Source: Posidonia oceanica | Taxonomy: Eukaryota > Streptophyta > Magnoliopsida > Alismatales > Posidoniaceae | Assembly (NCBI GenBank): GCA_037176725.1 | Contig: JAZBRS010000013.1 | Location: 4,963,001 to 5,027,000 of the forward strand | Length of the DNA stretch: 64,000 nt | Direction of reading: 5' to 3' | Shown: positions 22,212-31,975 of the stretch, piece after piece | Layout of the letters: each line of letters begins with the position of its first letter | Position numbering within the stretch: position 1 is the first letter of the stretch | The notes under the pieces: model-generated | The model's input: only the letters and a program-made list of their open reading frames with translations | Databases searched by the model: none | Told to the model about the DNA's origin: nothing | Translations under genes and position numbers: made by a program

Positions 22212-22225
22212 AAGGAGGGGCAATC
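22212..22225 (+). other. Polypurine tract of element A
   Basis: AAGGAGGGGCAATC lies directly before the TG of the 3' LTR. It resembles AGGGAGGGACATT before the 3' LTR of element E. It would prime plus-strand DNA synthesis. Confidence 0.7.
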
Positions 22226-22433
22226 TGTAGATACCCCATTTTGGCACTCCCTTCATGTTAGGATAGTCTCTTGCATTAGGTCGCTTTTAGAGGCCCTCCA
22301 CCCATTTCTGAATCTCACTTGAGCTAAATGTTCCTCTCAAGTCCAAAGTGCTATACCTTCCTAAGCCCCAAATGTTGGCAACCTAAGTGTTCTTCACATC
22401 CTGACCAAATTTGCAAGTCAAACTGATTAAGGG

Positions 22434-22748
22434 TGTTGTCCGCTGGATTCTCAGCGTACAACGTTGGCCGTTGGTTTTCCAGCAGCTAACAATGGCCCCT
22501 GGTTTTCCAGCGTCCAACGTGGTAACCCAGTTAGCCAAAACTTTCCTTATTTGGCTTAATCCAGAAATCATGTTTTTGCCTTCTTTGGAACCTGTTGACC
22601 GGTCAAAGCCATCAAAGCCAAGTTTAATCACACTTAAAGACTCCTTAATTGGGGAATCTTCTCTGATCCTGGCAGTTATGCCTCGGAGGTCGTTATACGC
22701 GAGTTCTCTCGCTTATAACGTTATACGCTGGTTTTCCAGCGTATAACA
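22434..22748. repeat. Double-hairpin modules in the LTR of element A
   Basis: The copy at 22692-22748 is nearly perfect: GTTATACGCGAG pairs with CTCGCTTATAAC, and GTTATACGCTGG pairs with CCAGCGTATAAC over a four-base loop TTTT. The 22434-22519 copy has three arms with repeated GGTTTTCCAGC loops. Confidence 0.8.
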
Positions 22749-22801
22749 CTTCTGAAATAGGAAACTCTACTGACTTGGCATTTGTGTCATTTTTTGTTCC
22801 T

Positions 22802-22826
22802 CCCTTGCTTCTATAAAAGCAAGGGT
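22802..22826 (+). promoter_or_regulatory. Putative LTR promoter TATA box inside a hairpin (element A)
   Basis: CTATAAAAG lies 590 bases into the LTR. It is enclosed by a perfect 9-bp inverted repeat, CCCTTGCTT and AAGCAAGGG. RNA would start roughly 25-35 bases downstream. Confidence 0.6.
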
Positions 22827-23638
22827 ACCTCCACAGTGTTCAGGGCCAGATTTTTGAGAGAGGAAAAGAGCTAAGAAGCTTTTGGAACTCACATACTCTT
22901 GAGATTAAAAATCTTAGAGAAGTGAGGTCCTCAAGAACTAAGAGTGAAAAGAGAGGTTTTGAAAGAGAAGAGTCTTAGAAATAGCTGGAGGATCCTTTTG
23001 TCGTTGTTGGCTTCATGTTAACACGGTTTGCACCTTGTGCATAGACAAAGGAAACTCTGTTTCATACATTTCTTTCTTTATTTCTGTTATTACTTGTTTA
23101 ATTCCATAGCATAGTCAAGCATTTCTTTATTTCAAGATCATACATTGTTAACTAGGCATACATCTCTTTTATTTGCAACCGGGGGGATCAAACCCCTCGG
23201 GTACGTATCTCACTACGTTTTCTTTACTTTCATTTCTACTAACTCTGGATAGATTACTACACATATTGATTCATTTCTATATTGTCTTGTTTGTTTTGTT
23301 TTGCTAACGTTTGTCATACAAGGAGGAAGAAGGAAGAAAGAGCTTATTGAGTACGGGCACCCTTGGGCAATGCTGGCGTTGTCCTAAGGTAGCTGAACCC
23401 GCAACCACACTACATCTCCCCAAAGGAGTCTCGAGGGCCGGCGAAAGCGAATCGTGAGTGGCGATCACATCGATTCCATCACACGTGGAGTGACGGAGTC
23501 GGATACAAAGAAGGGGGATCTCGAGGAAGAGAAGATAGAGCGACCAAAAGAGGGAGCCAAAAGAAGCCTTCTTCTTCCCCAGAAACCATCCATCTCGTCA
23601 TCTTCATCATCTCCTCCACCAAAAACCCCATATCCACA

Positions 23639-24649
23639 CTACTAACCAAGAAGATTATGCTCCAAGGCTACTTCTGGTCAACCATAGAGGCAGACTGCTG
23701 TCACTTCGTGCGCAGATGTCATAGCTGCCAGATCCATGGGAACTTCATACATGCTCCCCCACAGTAGCTACATAGCATGTCTTCGTCGTGGCCTTTCTCC
23801 ACTTGGGGGATCGATGTCGTCGGTGCCATACACCCACCAGCTTCCAACGGTCACCGCTACATTCTGGTAGCGATCGACTATTTTACTAAGTGGGTGGAAG
23901 CAGCCTCCTACAAAACCGTTACCACCGTGGTTACTGAAAAGTTCATCAGAAACAACATTATAACCTGGTATGGGGTTCCGAACGCTCTCATCTCTGATAA
24001 TGGCAGGAACTTCATTGCCAAGAGGATCGAAGACTACCTGCAGAGCTTCAATATCAAGCATCACAGGTCCTCACCTTATCAGCCATAGATGAATGGCGCG
24101 GTAGAGTCTGCCAATAAGAACCTTATCAAGATCTTGAAAAAGATGGCAGAGACTCACAAGGACTGGCATGACAAGCTTCTGTATGCACTCTAGGCGTATA
24201 GGTCGTCAGTCTGGACCTCGACAATAGCAACCCCGTACTCGCTGATGTACGGCATGGAGGTGGTACTGCCTATTGAAGTAGAGATCCCCTCATTGCGGAT
24301 CCTACGAGAAGCTGAGCTAGAGGAAGCAGAATGGGTCAAAGACCGCTGCATCCAACTGAATCTGATTGACGAGCATAGGCCGCAAGCCATGCATCATGCT
24401 CAGTGTTACTAGAAGCGATCGGCCAGAGCATACCAGAAGAAGGTTAGGCCCCGAAGCTTCCATCCAGGAGATATGGTCCTTCGAGCCATCCACCTACCAA
24501 ACGGCCGAGGCAAATTCCGGCCCAACTGGCGTGGCCCTTTTCTGATCAAGCGGGTCTTCTCCAGCGGCACCGTAGTCCTGGAGAACATGGACCAGGTTGA
24601 ACAATCAGAACCGATCAACACGTGATACCTCAAGAAGTACTACCAGTAG
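23639..24649 (+). pseudogene. int: Integrase of element E, N-terminus cut off by element A
   Basis: Starts in the zinc-binding part (KKIMLQGYFWS, CHSCQIHG). The DDE core follows: WGIDVVG, SDNGRNF and NGAVESANK. The C-terminal GPF module is NWRGPFLI and the end is LKKYYQ with TAG at 24647. In-frame stops lie at 23764, 24086, 24191, 24410 and 24622. Those at 23764, 24086 and 24410 are TAG and occur at the same codons in element B. The site of insertion of A is between conserved Leu codons before the Lys-Lys-Ile motif, which proves that A landed in coding DNA. Confidence 0.87.
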
Positions 24650-26073
24650 CTAGTCGCTGTTACCTTACAGAGTCCCCTTTCCCCCCTTCTCTTGCATTTT
24701 ACTTTCGCATGCATTTTAAGTCATGTTTATTTATCAAAGAAATGTAAATACATCATATACATTGTAATCATAGCCCGGTGATGAAATCAGAAATGCTTAC
24801 CTGCTTTGGAAAGAGTCTACTCTACCTCACCCAATACTACTTAGGTTCCCTAACCAGTGAGGGAGCCACCCTACAGTGAGGACAGATGAAGTGTCTAGAC
24901 CCCCTAGGGCTTACACCTCCTGAGGGAGATAAAATGCTAGGGTGTGAGAGAGTGTGAGCTAAAAAATATACATGTCCAAGCCTGGGTACAAAAAAAAAGG
25001 AAGAAGATAGAAGGCGAAGACAGAAGTTAGCCCTAGAGATAGAGGCAAGCAGCGTGACCGTATCCCTCCTGCTTTCCTTGGAGAGGAGTCGAAGTCCGTG
25101 CCTGGGGAACCCTCAAATTTCACAGGATTTAGCCACCCCTGCCTTAAACCAAGCGTTTTTTACCTCCAAGTTAGGTATGGGGAAGCCTGCACACCTATGT
25201 GGGAGTAGAAGAAAAATGAATGATAAAAAGAGTGGGTATAGGTCCTCGAGAGTCTGGCACGGAGCCTGTCCTCACCTTACCACCACCTTAACATTTAAAA
25301 CCATCACCCATTCCAGAGTGCCACCAACAGTTAGGAGTCTGAGTAGATTCCGGTGAATCAGAGACCACTCCTTTCCTTTGCAGCAGGCATCAAGCACTCC
25401 ATATGCTGAGGGCAATAGGAATTTGGTATAGATCATGCATGCATCTATCTGTCATCAAGTTGTCCCTCTCACCCCTTTTCCTCCCACTCTGCAAGGCTTA
25501 GCTCGGCGCTGGGATAGTACTCTCGTCAGGGCAGGTTGATCGCCTTCAAGCCTCAGAGCAATTACCATGGTCAGTGCAATAGTTCAAAGAGTATCTTATT
25601 AACCAGAGACAAGGCTGCTACCTCGGAGACAGCAGAATAGCCTTGGCACCTTGAGGTCCCTCACGGGCCATCGGGCCTGCGCAGTCAGGCATTGCCCTAG
25701 ACCATGATGCAGCTTCGCTCTGGGCAGACGAGGCCCCTTTTGCTTGCTCCCCCGCTCCATATGGATGAGGGCAAGCGTACCCCTTTTGTGACTTCGCCCT
25801 GTGCAGGCGAAGCCCCCCCTTTTTCTGCATTGTTGAATGTGTTTAATTTCCGTGGTCTGATTGTTAGCTGTAACATAAAGAACTGCTTTGTCTGCTTCAA
25901 GATGTGCATCTGTTTCTCTGATCTACTTTGATATGTGCATCTGTTTCTCTGATAGCCAGTATTGCAAGCCTGTATGTGATCTAGACTGATGAACAACTCT
26001 GATTTCAGGTACTTGGATATTTTGTCCCGTGCTTCCCTCGAGCACCCCTGCATCCTCCCTCCTTGCTAGCGGA
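24650..26073. other. Post-integrase spacer of element E
   Basis: No gene seen. 24780-25080 matches, inverted, the end of element B (33690-34020), including the GATAAAATGCTAGGGTGTGA block. Short internal repeat GATGTGCATCTGTTTCTCTG occurs twice at 25901-25955. Confidence 0.55.
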
Positions 26074-27259
26074 ATGGGCTTCCCTACCTTAGTTACCCCA
26101 CCGCGTTGCTCCGAGGTTCTCCAAGACTAGATCGGCCAACTCACCACCAATGACTGCGAGAGGCTAAGCTTGTGGGGCATCCCCCCCAGGCTCATAAAGG
26201 CTGCTGATGTAGAAGTCAGTCGGCATCTTCTCTACGCTGCTGCAAGGTTTTGGAAGCCAGCGTACCATGTCTTCTGCTTCGGCAAGACAAAGTTAACACC
26301 TATACTGGAGGAGGTATGCCGAATCTGCGGCTTCTCCAAACTTATGGGACCTGCCATATTCATGAGGCGAGATGGATACCATGCAACACTGAGCTAGCTA
26401 ACTGGACTCTCCACTGTCAAATGCAAGCGTAGGCTACTCTGCCCCACTGATGCTGTGCCCCTAACCTGCCTGCAATACTTTGATGAGGTCGCCAATAAGC
26501 GTGCCGCACTCGGAGATGAACTGTGGCTCCAGGATTTTGTTACCCATTTCTTAGGTGAGCTGGTATTTAGCCATGGCCGTTTGACGGTCGCTATTGAAAT
26601 AGTGGAGATTGCCATTGCTGTGGCAACCCCGCAGATAGACCTGGCGCCGATGGTCCTAGCACAGACATATCAGGGACTGGACCACATCTCACACCGCTGC
26701 CGCCACTTCCATGGCTGCGGATCCTTAGTACAGGTTTGGCTGACTAGTCATCTGGGAAAGGAAATCCTGCACCCACAGAGAGCCACCTTTGAGACCTACT
26801 ACGGCACCGGCCATGCCAAAGCCATCAAGAGTGTCCATGAAGAATATGAGAGGCTGTCACAACTAACTGATGATACAGTAACCTGCAGCTGAGCCATTTA
26901 CTGTGTTCTTCAGCGCTCATGACATGCGACTAGTCGTGCCGCCAGGACTCACTAGGGGAGTCGAATATCATCCTATCCGGGTTATGCGGCAGTTCGGATT
27001 TCAGTAGGGTGCCTTTATTGGTAGCGTAGCGCCTAAGCTTCTCCTGCCTTACCCGTTTAACTCAACTGTGGCAACAACAGAGCTAGCAGACTGGATGCGA
27101 CATGGAGTGCAGTCCACAGACATTGCACCTGTCAAAGGTTCAGGATGCTCCTCGGATTATATAACTGAAGTGCAAGGGCTCTGGCCCATCAACGAGATTC
27201 TACCTGGTGCACCTCTGTTCCCTGACACCAGGAAGGCAAAGAAGGCCTGTATCAGTTAG
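26074..27259 (+). pseudogene. Sense-strand PMD/DUF7745-like gene of element E
   Basis: In the same direction as integrase, unlike the antisense genes of A. ATG at 26074; the first part is in one frame with KAADVEVSRHLLYAAARFW, HVFCFGKTKLTPILEEVCRI and MGPAIFMRRDGY, which match the FW-P-H-FFFG and LEEV pattern of the superfamily. A middle part (26455-26892) holds FVTHFLGELVFSHGRLTVA and GCGSLVQVWLTSHL. The last part ends at 27259. TAG codons at about 26131 (after CAAGAC, aligned with an expected Trp) and 26395, and a stop at 26890, show decay. Function unknown. Confidence 0.65.
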
Positions 27260-27924
27260 GACGTTTCTGTTGCCGCTTATCTCCCTTTTGAGTCTTGCTG
27301 TACCTTGTTTGGCTTGCTACAGGCGTGTAATCAAGACTTTATCAATACAAGGACATTTTGAGTCATCTGCTTGTGTATCGGATTTGCTTTCCATGGCTTG
27401 ATGCATGCATGGTCACACGTTATCACATCTTCAGCATACTGCTTCAACTTCACACACCACACCCCTCGGAGCCATGTAGAGGGTACTAGCAGATTCTGAC
27501 AGTTCGCGAGAGTAGGAGCAATTACCAACATCCTCAGCGCCAAGGGCTGAAGACCAATGCTGGAACTACACCAAGCAAAGACTCAAGCACTCTTGCCCGG
27601 ATCCTTCTCACTGGGCTAGTAACCCTAACTCCTTGCTTGACAAGCGCGTTAGCTTTGTCTATGTCTCTACTTTTTGATGCCAAGGGCGCTTCGGCTGTCC
27701 CCTGGTATCATCCTTGATACCATGGGCATCTTTTTTGCTGCCTCGTGGTATCACATCTCCAGCTACATCTGGGCTAACATGCCTAACTGTCGCAGGCCCA
27801 TCCATTTTTGCTCTCCGCATTCGGATTTTTGATGCCCCCACCCTCCTTTGCGGTCGATGAGTCCGAAACTTATCACTTTTTTCCTTTGCAATCGATGAGT
27901 CCGGAACTTATCACTTTTTCCCCC
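27260..27924. other. Untranslated tail of element E
   Basis: No gene seen. A duplicated phrase GATGAGTCCGAAACTTATCAC occurs in two copies (27855 and 27893 region) and leads into the following minisatellite. Confidence 0.4.
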
Positions 27925-28880
27925 TCTTTTTGCATGCCCCCTAGTGGTCATGTCTGCTTGCTTCCTTAATTTGAGGACGAGCACCTTTGCGTGCCTTTTC
28001 GAAGTCACGTCTGTTTGTCTGCTCGCTTCCTTAATTTGAGGACGAGCACCTTTGTGTGCCTTTTTGAAGTCACATCTGTTTGTTTGCTCGCTTCCTTAAT
28101 TTGAGGATGAGCACCTTTGCGTGCCTTTTCGAAGTCACATCTGTTTGTTTGCTCGCTTCCTTAGTTTGAGGATGAGCGCATTTGCGTGCCTTTTTGAAGT
28201 GACATTTGTTTGTTGCTTGCTTCCTTAATTTGAGGACAAGCCCCCTGGCATGCCCCCTCGGGGTCATGTCTACTCGCTTCCTTAATTTGAGGACGAGCGC
28301 CTTTGCGTGCCTTTTCGAAGTCACGTCTATTTGTTTGCTCGCTTCCTTAATTTGAGGACGAGCGCCTTTGCATGCCTTATCGAAGTCACGTTTGTTTGTT
28401 AGCTTGCTTCCTTGATTTGAGGAAGAGGCCCCCCTTGCGTTTCTCTTCAGAGTTTCCCAGGCTTGCTTCCTTAATTTGAGGAAGAGGCCCCCCTTACGTT
28501 TCTCTTTAGAGTTTCCCAGGCTTACTTCCTTAATTTGAGGAAAAGCCCCATTGCGTGTCTCTTCGGAGTCTCGCGGGCTTGCTTCCTTAATTTGAGGAAG
28601 AGCCCCCTTGCGTTTCTCTTCGGAGTTTCGCAGGCTTGCTTCCTCAATTTGAGGAAGAGCCCCCTTGCGTTTCTCTTCGGAGTTTCGTGGGCTTACTTCC
28701 TTAACTTGAGGGAGAGTCCCTTTGCGTTTCTCTTCGGAGTTTCGTGGGCTTCATTCCTTAATTTGAGGAAGAGCCCTCCTTGCGTGTCTCTTCGGAGTCT
28801 CGCGGGCTTCCTTCCTTAATTTGAGGAAGAGCCCTCCTTGCGTTTCTCTTCGGAGCCTCGTGGCTTGCTTCCTTACTTTG
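27925..28880 (+). repeat. Minisatellite of element E, units of about 64 and 57 bp, about 16 copies
   Basis: Core GCTTCCTTAATTTGAGGA recurs in all copies. Left copies (27950-28400) have GAGCACCTTTGCGTGCC and a GAAGTCACGTCTGTTTG tail. Right copies (28400-28880) have AGAGCCCCCTTGCGTTTCTC and a CGGAGTTTCG tail. Located just before the 3' LTR, as in element A, but unrelated in sequence. Confidence 0.9.
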
Positions 28881-29490
28881 AGCAAAAACCTTGCAGCATC
28901 GTTCATTTCCTTTCGGACTAACATCCCTAACTGTTCAGCTGGCAACCGTCACAATGTCTAGCTTTCCTTGATGCCAGGAGCACTTCTGCTGCCCCCTGGT
29001 ATCGTTTTTCGATACCAAAAGGCATCTTTTCTGCCACCTTGAGGTATCTTTGGTTTTCTTTTCGGGTCGGCAGCCCCAATTGCCCGGACGGCAGGCACGT
29101 TAGTCTTGTCTGGTGTCCCCCTTTTACGCAAGCTTGGATTCACTACCAACTTGTCGCCCGGCATCACATTGCACTTCTTGTTAGCATCACATTACATTTT
29201 CCCATCAGCATCATATATACGCATCGCCTGCATCCCCCAGTGAAGTTCAGCGCGGCAGGTGTTGGCGTAGGTTTTATTTTTAGCATCAGCATTGCTTCAT
29301 ACATCAGTATTGCACTACATCTGCCTTTTGCATCTGCATTTGCATTCGCATTGCGGCAACGAGTCACGACTTTATGGTGCATCCGCCGAATAAGCGGCTC
29401 ACGCCGACAGCAACCTCTGGCTCTCATTAGGCGTCAGCTGGGGTATCTTGTCAACCTTGAGCCATGGCCTCGCTCCACTTGACCTCGCTC

Positions 29491-29503
29491 AGGGAGGGAC
29501 ATT
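29491..29503 (+). other. Polypurine tract of element E
   Basis: AGGGAGGGACATT directly precedes TGTAGACACCCC, the LTR start. Confidence 0.7.
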
Positions 29504-29569
29504 TGTAGACACCCCATTTTTGATCCTTTGTGTTGATGGTTTCCTCTCCTTAAACCCACACCCATTTTC

Positions 29570-30310
29570 ACAACCAAAAACCCTAAACCCCACAACCATT
29601 TTCACAACCAAAATCCTAAACCCTAAACCCACAACCATTCACAAACCAGAGATCCACAACCATTCACAAACCCTAAACCCTAATCCCATTTCAAATCCCA
29701 TTTTCACAACCAAAACCCTAAACCCTAAACCCACAACCATTCATAAACCCTAAACCCACAACCATTCATAAACCAAAGACCCACAACCATTCACAAACCC
29801 TAAACCCTAATCCCATTTCAAATCCCATTTTCACAATCAAAACCCTAAACCCTAAACCCCCAACCATTCACAAACCCTAAACCCACAACCATTCACAAAC
29901 TAGAGACCCACAACCATTCACAAACCCTAAACCCTAATCCCATTTCAAATCCCATTTTCACAACCAAAACCCTAAACCCTAAACCCACAACCATTCACAA
30001 ACCCTAAACCCACAACCATTCGCAAACCAGAGACCCACAATAATTCACAAACCCTAAACCCTAATCCCATTTCAAATCGCATTTAAACCCAAAGCCCAAA
30101 ACCCTAAACCCATTCCATTCAAACCCTAAACCCATATTCCTTTCAAAACCCATCCACTCAAATCCCAAACCCATATTCCATTCAAAACCCATCCACTCAA
30201 ACCTTAAACCCATGCATTCAAACCCCAAACCCAAGTGCCATTCAAAGCCCAAAAACCTTAAACCCTAATCCCATTTTCAATCCCCACTTGAAACCTAAAC
30301 CCTAAACCCA
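29570..30310 (+). repeat. Telomere-like AAACCCTAAACCC minisatellite in the LTR of element E
   Basis: Runs of plant telomere repeat (CCCTAAA) are mixed with ACAACCATTCACA and ATCCCATTTCA units. A higher-order period of 127 bases is visible: TAATCCCATTTCAAATC occurs at 29681, 29808, 29935 and 30062. Confidence 0.85.
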
Positions 30311-30392
30311 TTGCCTCCACCTCACCCTCATCTTGGCCGGCCATCCCCTCTGCCCAGATCCAATCCATTGGCCCTCCTCATCTCCCCACTAG

Positions 30393-30399
30393 TATATAA
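30393..30399 (+). promoter_or_regulatory. Putative TATA box in the LTR of element E
   Basis: TATATAA in GC-richer surroundings, followed after about 30 bases by a purine-rich leader (GAGAGAGAGAAAG). Confidence 0.5.
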
Positions 30400-31398
30400 C
30401 AGTAGCAGCCGTCCTAGGAGAGATGGAGAATAACCTAGGAGAGAGAGAGAAAGAAAAAACCTAACTTCTTGGCCGGAACTACACTGCCTCCTTCTCCTCC
30501 AGCCTGCTCCTCTCCCTTGCTTTCCTCCATCGTTCTCCACCTCCAGGAACCACCCAAGAACCCACCTGCAAGAGCCAACCCCTGTGAGAGCCACAGAGAG
30601 AAGAAAGAGAGAGAAATCACCAGTTGCACCCACAACAGTCATCTAAGTGCAGAGAGGAGAAGAGGACTGTCCATTGCTTCTCGGACCCTCTCCGCAGCTC
30701 CGCCGACCCCGTGGAGCGCCGGCACGAGGTCGTTTTCCCCGACAAGCCGACTGCCACTGTTCATTTATTTATTTTTCTTTTCTTTCGAATGTTTTGATTC
30801 ATTTATTTTTTTTCTTACCTTATTACATTTACTTTACATTAATGTTTAGTCTTTTTAGTTTTACTTTATTACATGCCGGTCTAGTTATGTGTATGATTTT
30901 ATTTAATTTTCATTTGAACTTTATTGCATTACATTTTAATCTGCTGGTTTATTTTTATTACAAATAGGTCCTGTCCTGGTTTAGATTTCATTTAATTTCT
31001 TTTTAGAACCTTATTACATTAGCTTTTAATTAGCAACTTTACTTTTATTACAAGTTAGTCCAGTTACATGTTAGATTTCATTTAATTTCTTTTTGTAACC
31101 GTATTGCTTTACGTTTTAGTCTGCAATTTTATTTTTGTTAGAGTTGAGTCCACTTATCTGTTAGATTTCATTTATTTTTCATTTGAAACATTATTACATT
31201 AACATTTAGTCTGTTATTTTAGTTTTATTACAAGTAGGTCCAGCTGTTGTGTTCATTACATTTTATTTCTTTACAGTTAGGTCTGGCATTTTATTTTTAT
31301 TGCATCCAAGTCCTTTTTTTTGCGTTGCACTTCATTTAAATGGCATTTTAAACTTTACTACATTAACTTTTAATCCAGCATTTTAGATTTATTACACT

Positions 31399-31975
31399 TT
31401 AGTCCTATTCTGCATTAGATTCCATTTAATTTCATTTCAGAGCTTTATTACTTTAGCATTTAATCCAGTACTTTAGTTTTATTGCAAGTTAGTCCTGTTT
31501 TGCATTACATTCCATTTAATTTCATTTCAGAGCTTTATTACTTTAGCATTTAATCCAGTACTTTATTTTTATTGCAAGTTAATCCTGTTTTGCATTACAT
31601 TCCATTTAATTTCATTTCAGAGCTTTATTACTTTAGCATTTAATCCAATACTTTATTTTTTTTTGCGAGTTAGTCCTGTTTTGCATTACGTTCCATTTAA
31701 TTTCATTTCAGAGCTTTATTACTTTAGCATTTAATCCAGTACTTTATTTTTATTGCAAGTTAGTCCTATTTTGCATTACATTCCATTTAATTTCATTTCA
31801 GAGCTTTATTACCTTAGCATTTAATCCAGTACTTTATTTTTATTGCAAGTTAGTCCTGTTTTGCATTATATTCCATTTAATTTCATTTCAGAGCTTTATT
31901 ACTTTAGCATTTAATCCAGTACTTTATTTTTATTGCAAGTTTAGTCCTGTTTTTGCATTACATTCCACTTAACTC
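31399..31975 (+). repeat. 90-bp tandem repeats in the LTR of element E
   Basis: About 6.5 copies of a 90-bp unit starting TTAGTCCTGTTTTGCATTAC, with copies at 31399, 31488, 31578, 31668, 31759, 31849 and 31939. Diverged forms extend left to about 30840. Confidence 0.9.

Larger units (their letters stand above)
1..23638 (+). mobile_element. Element A: Ty3/gypsy Tat/Ogre-like LTR retrotransposon, 5' LTR cut by window edge
   Basis: The 536 bases at the window start recur at 23103-23638 with a constant offset of 23102, which marks them as the ends of two LTRs. Between them lie a primer binding site, gag, protease, RT, two RNase H domains and integrase in Ty3/gypsy order, then a 12-kb post-integrase tail and a polypurine tract. 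The second, archaeal-type RNase H places it in the Tat branch. It interrupts the integrase region of element E. The 5-base target duplication should begin with ctact (23639-23643), but its left copy is outside the window. I found no mismatch between the two visible LTR parts, which suggests a young insertion, although the coding regions carry many stops. Confidence 0.93.
22226..23638 (+). repeat. 3' LTR of element A, complete (1413 bp)
   Basis: Begins TGTAGATACCCCATTTT after the polypurine tract and ends CA at 23637-23638, followed by interrupted integrase of element E. The last 536 bases equal 1-536. It contains hairpin modules at 22434-22519 and 22692-22748 and a TATA box at 22812. Confidence 0.93.

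Noticed and set aside
10200..22226. The tail of A as a separate nested element
   Set aside because: I found no further LTR ends, primer sites or polypurine tracts between integrase and the 3' LTR; C shares the first part in the same arrangement. Genes 2 and 3 cannot be checked in C because B cuts it.
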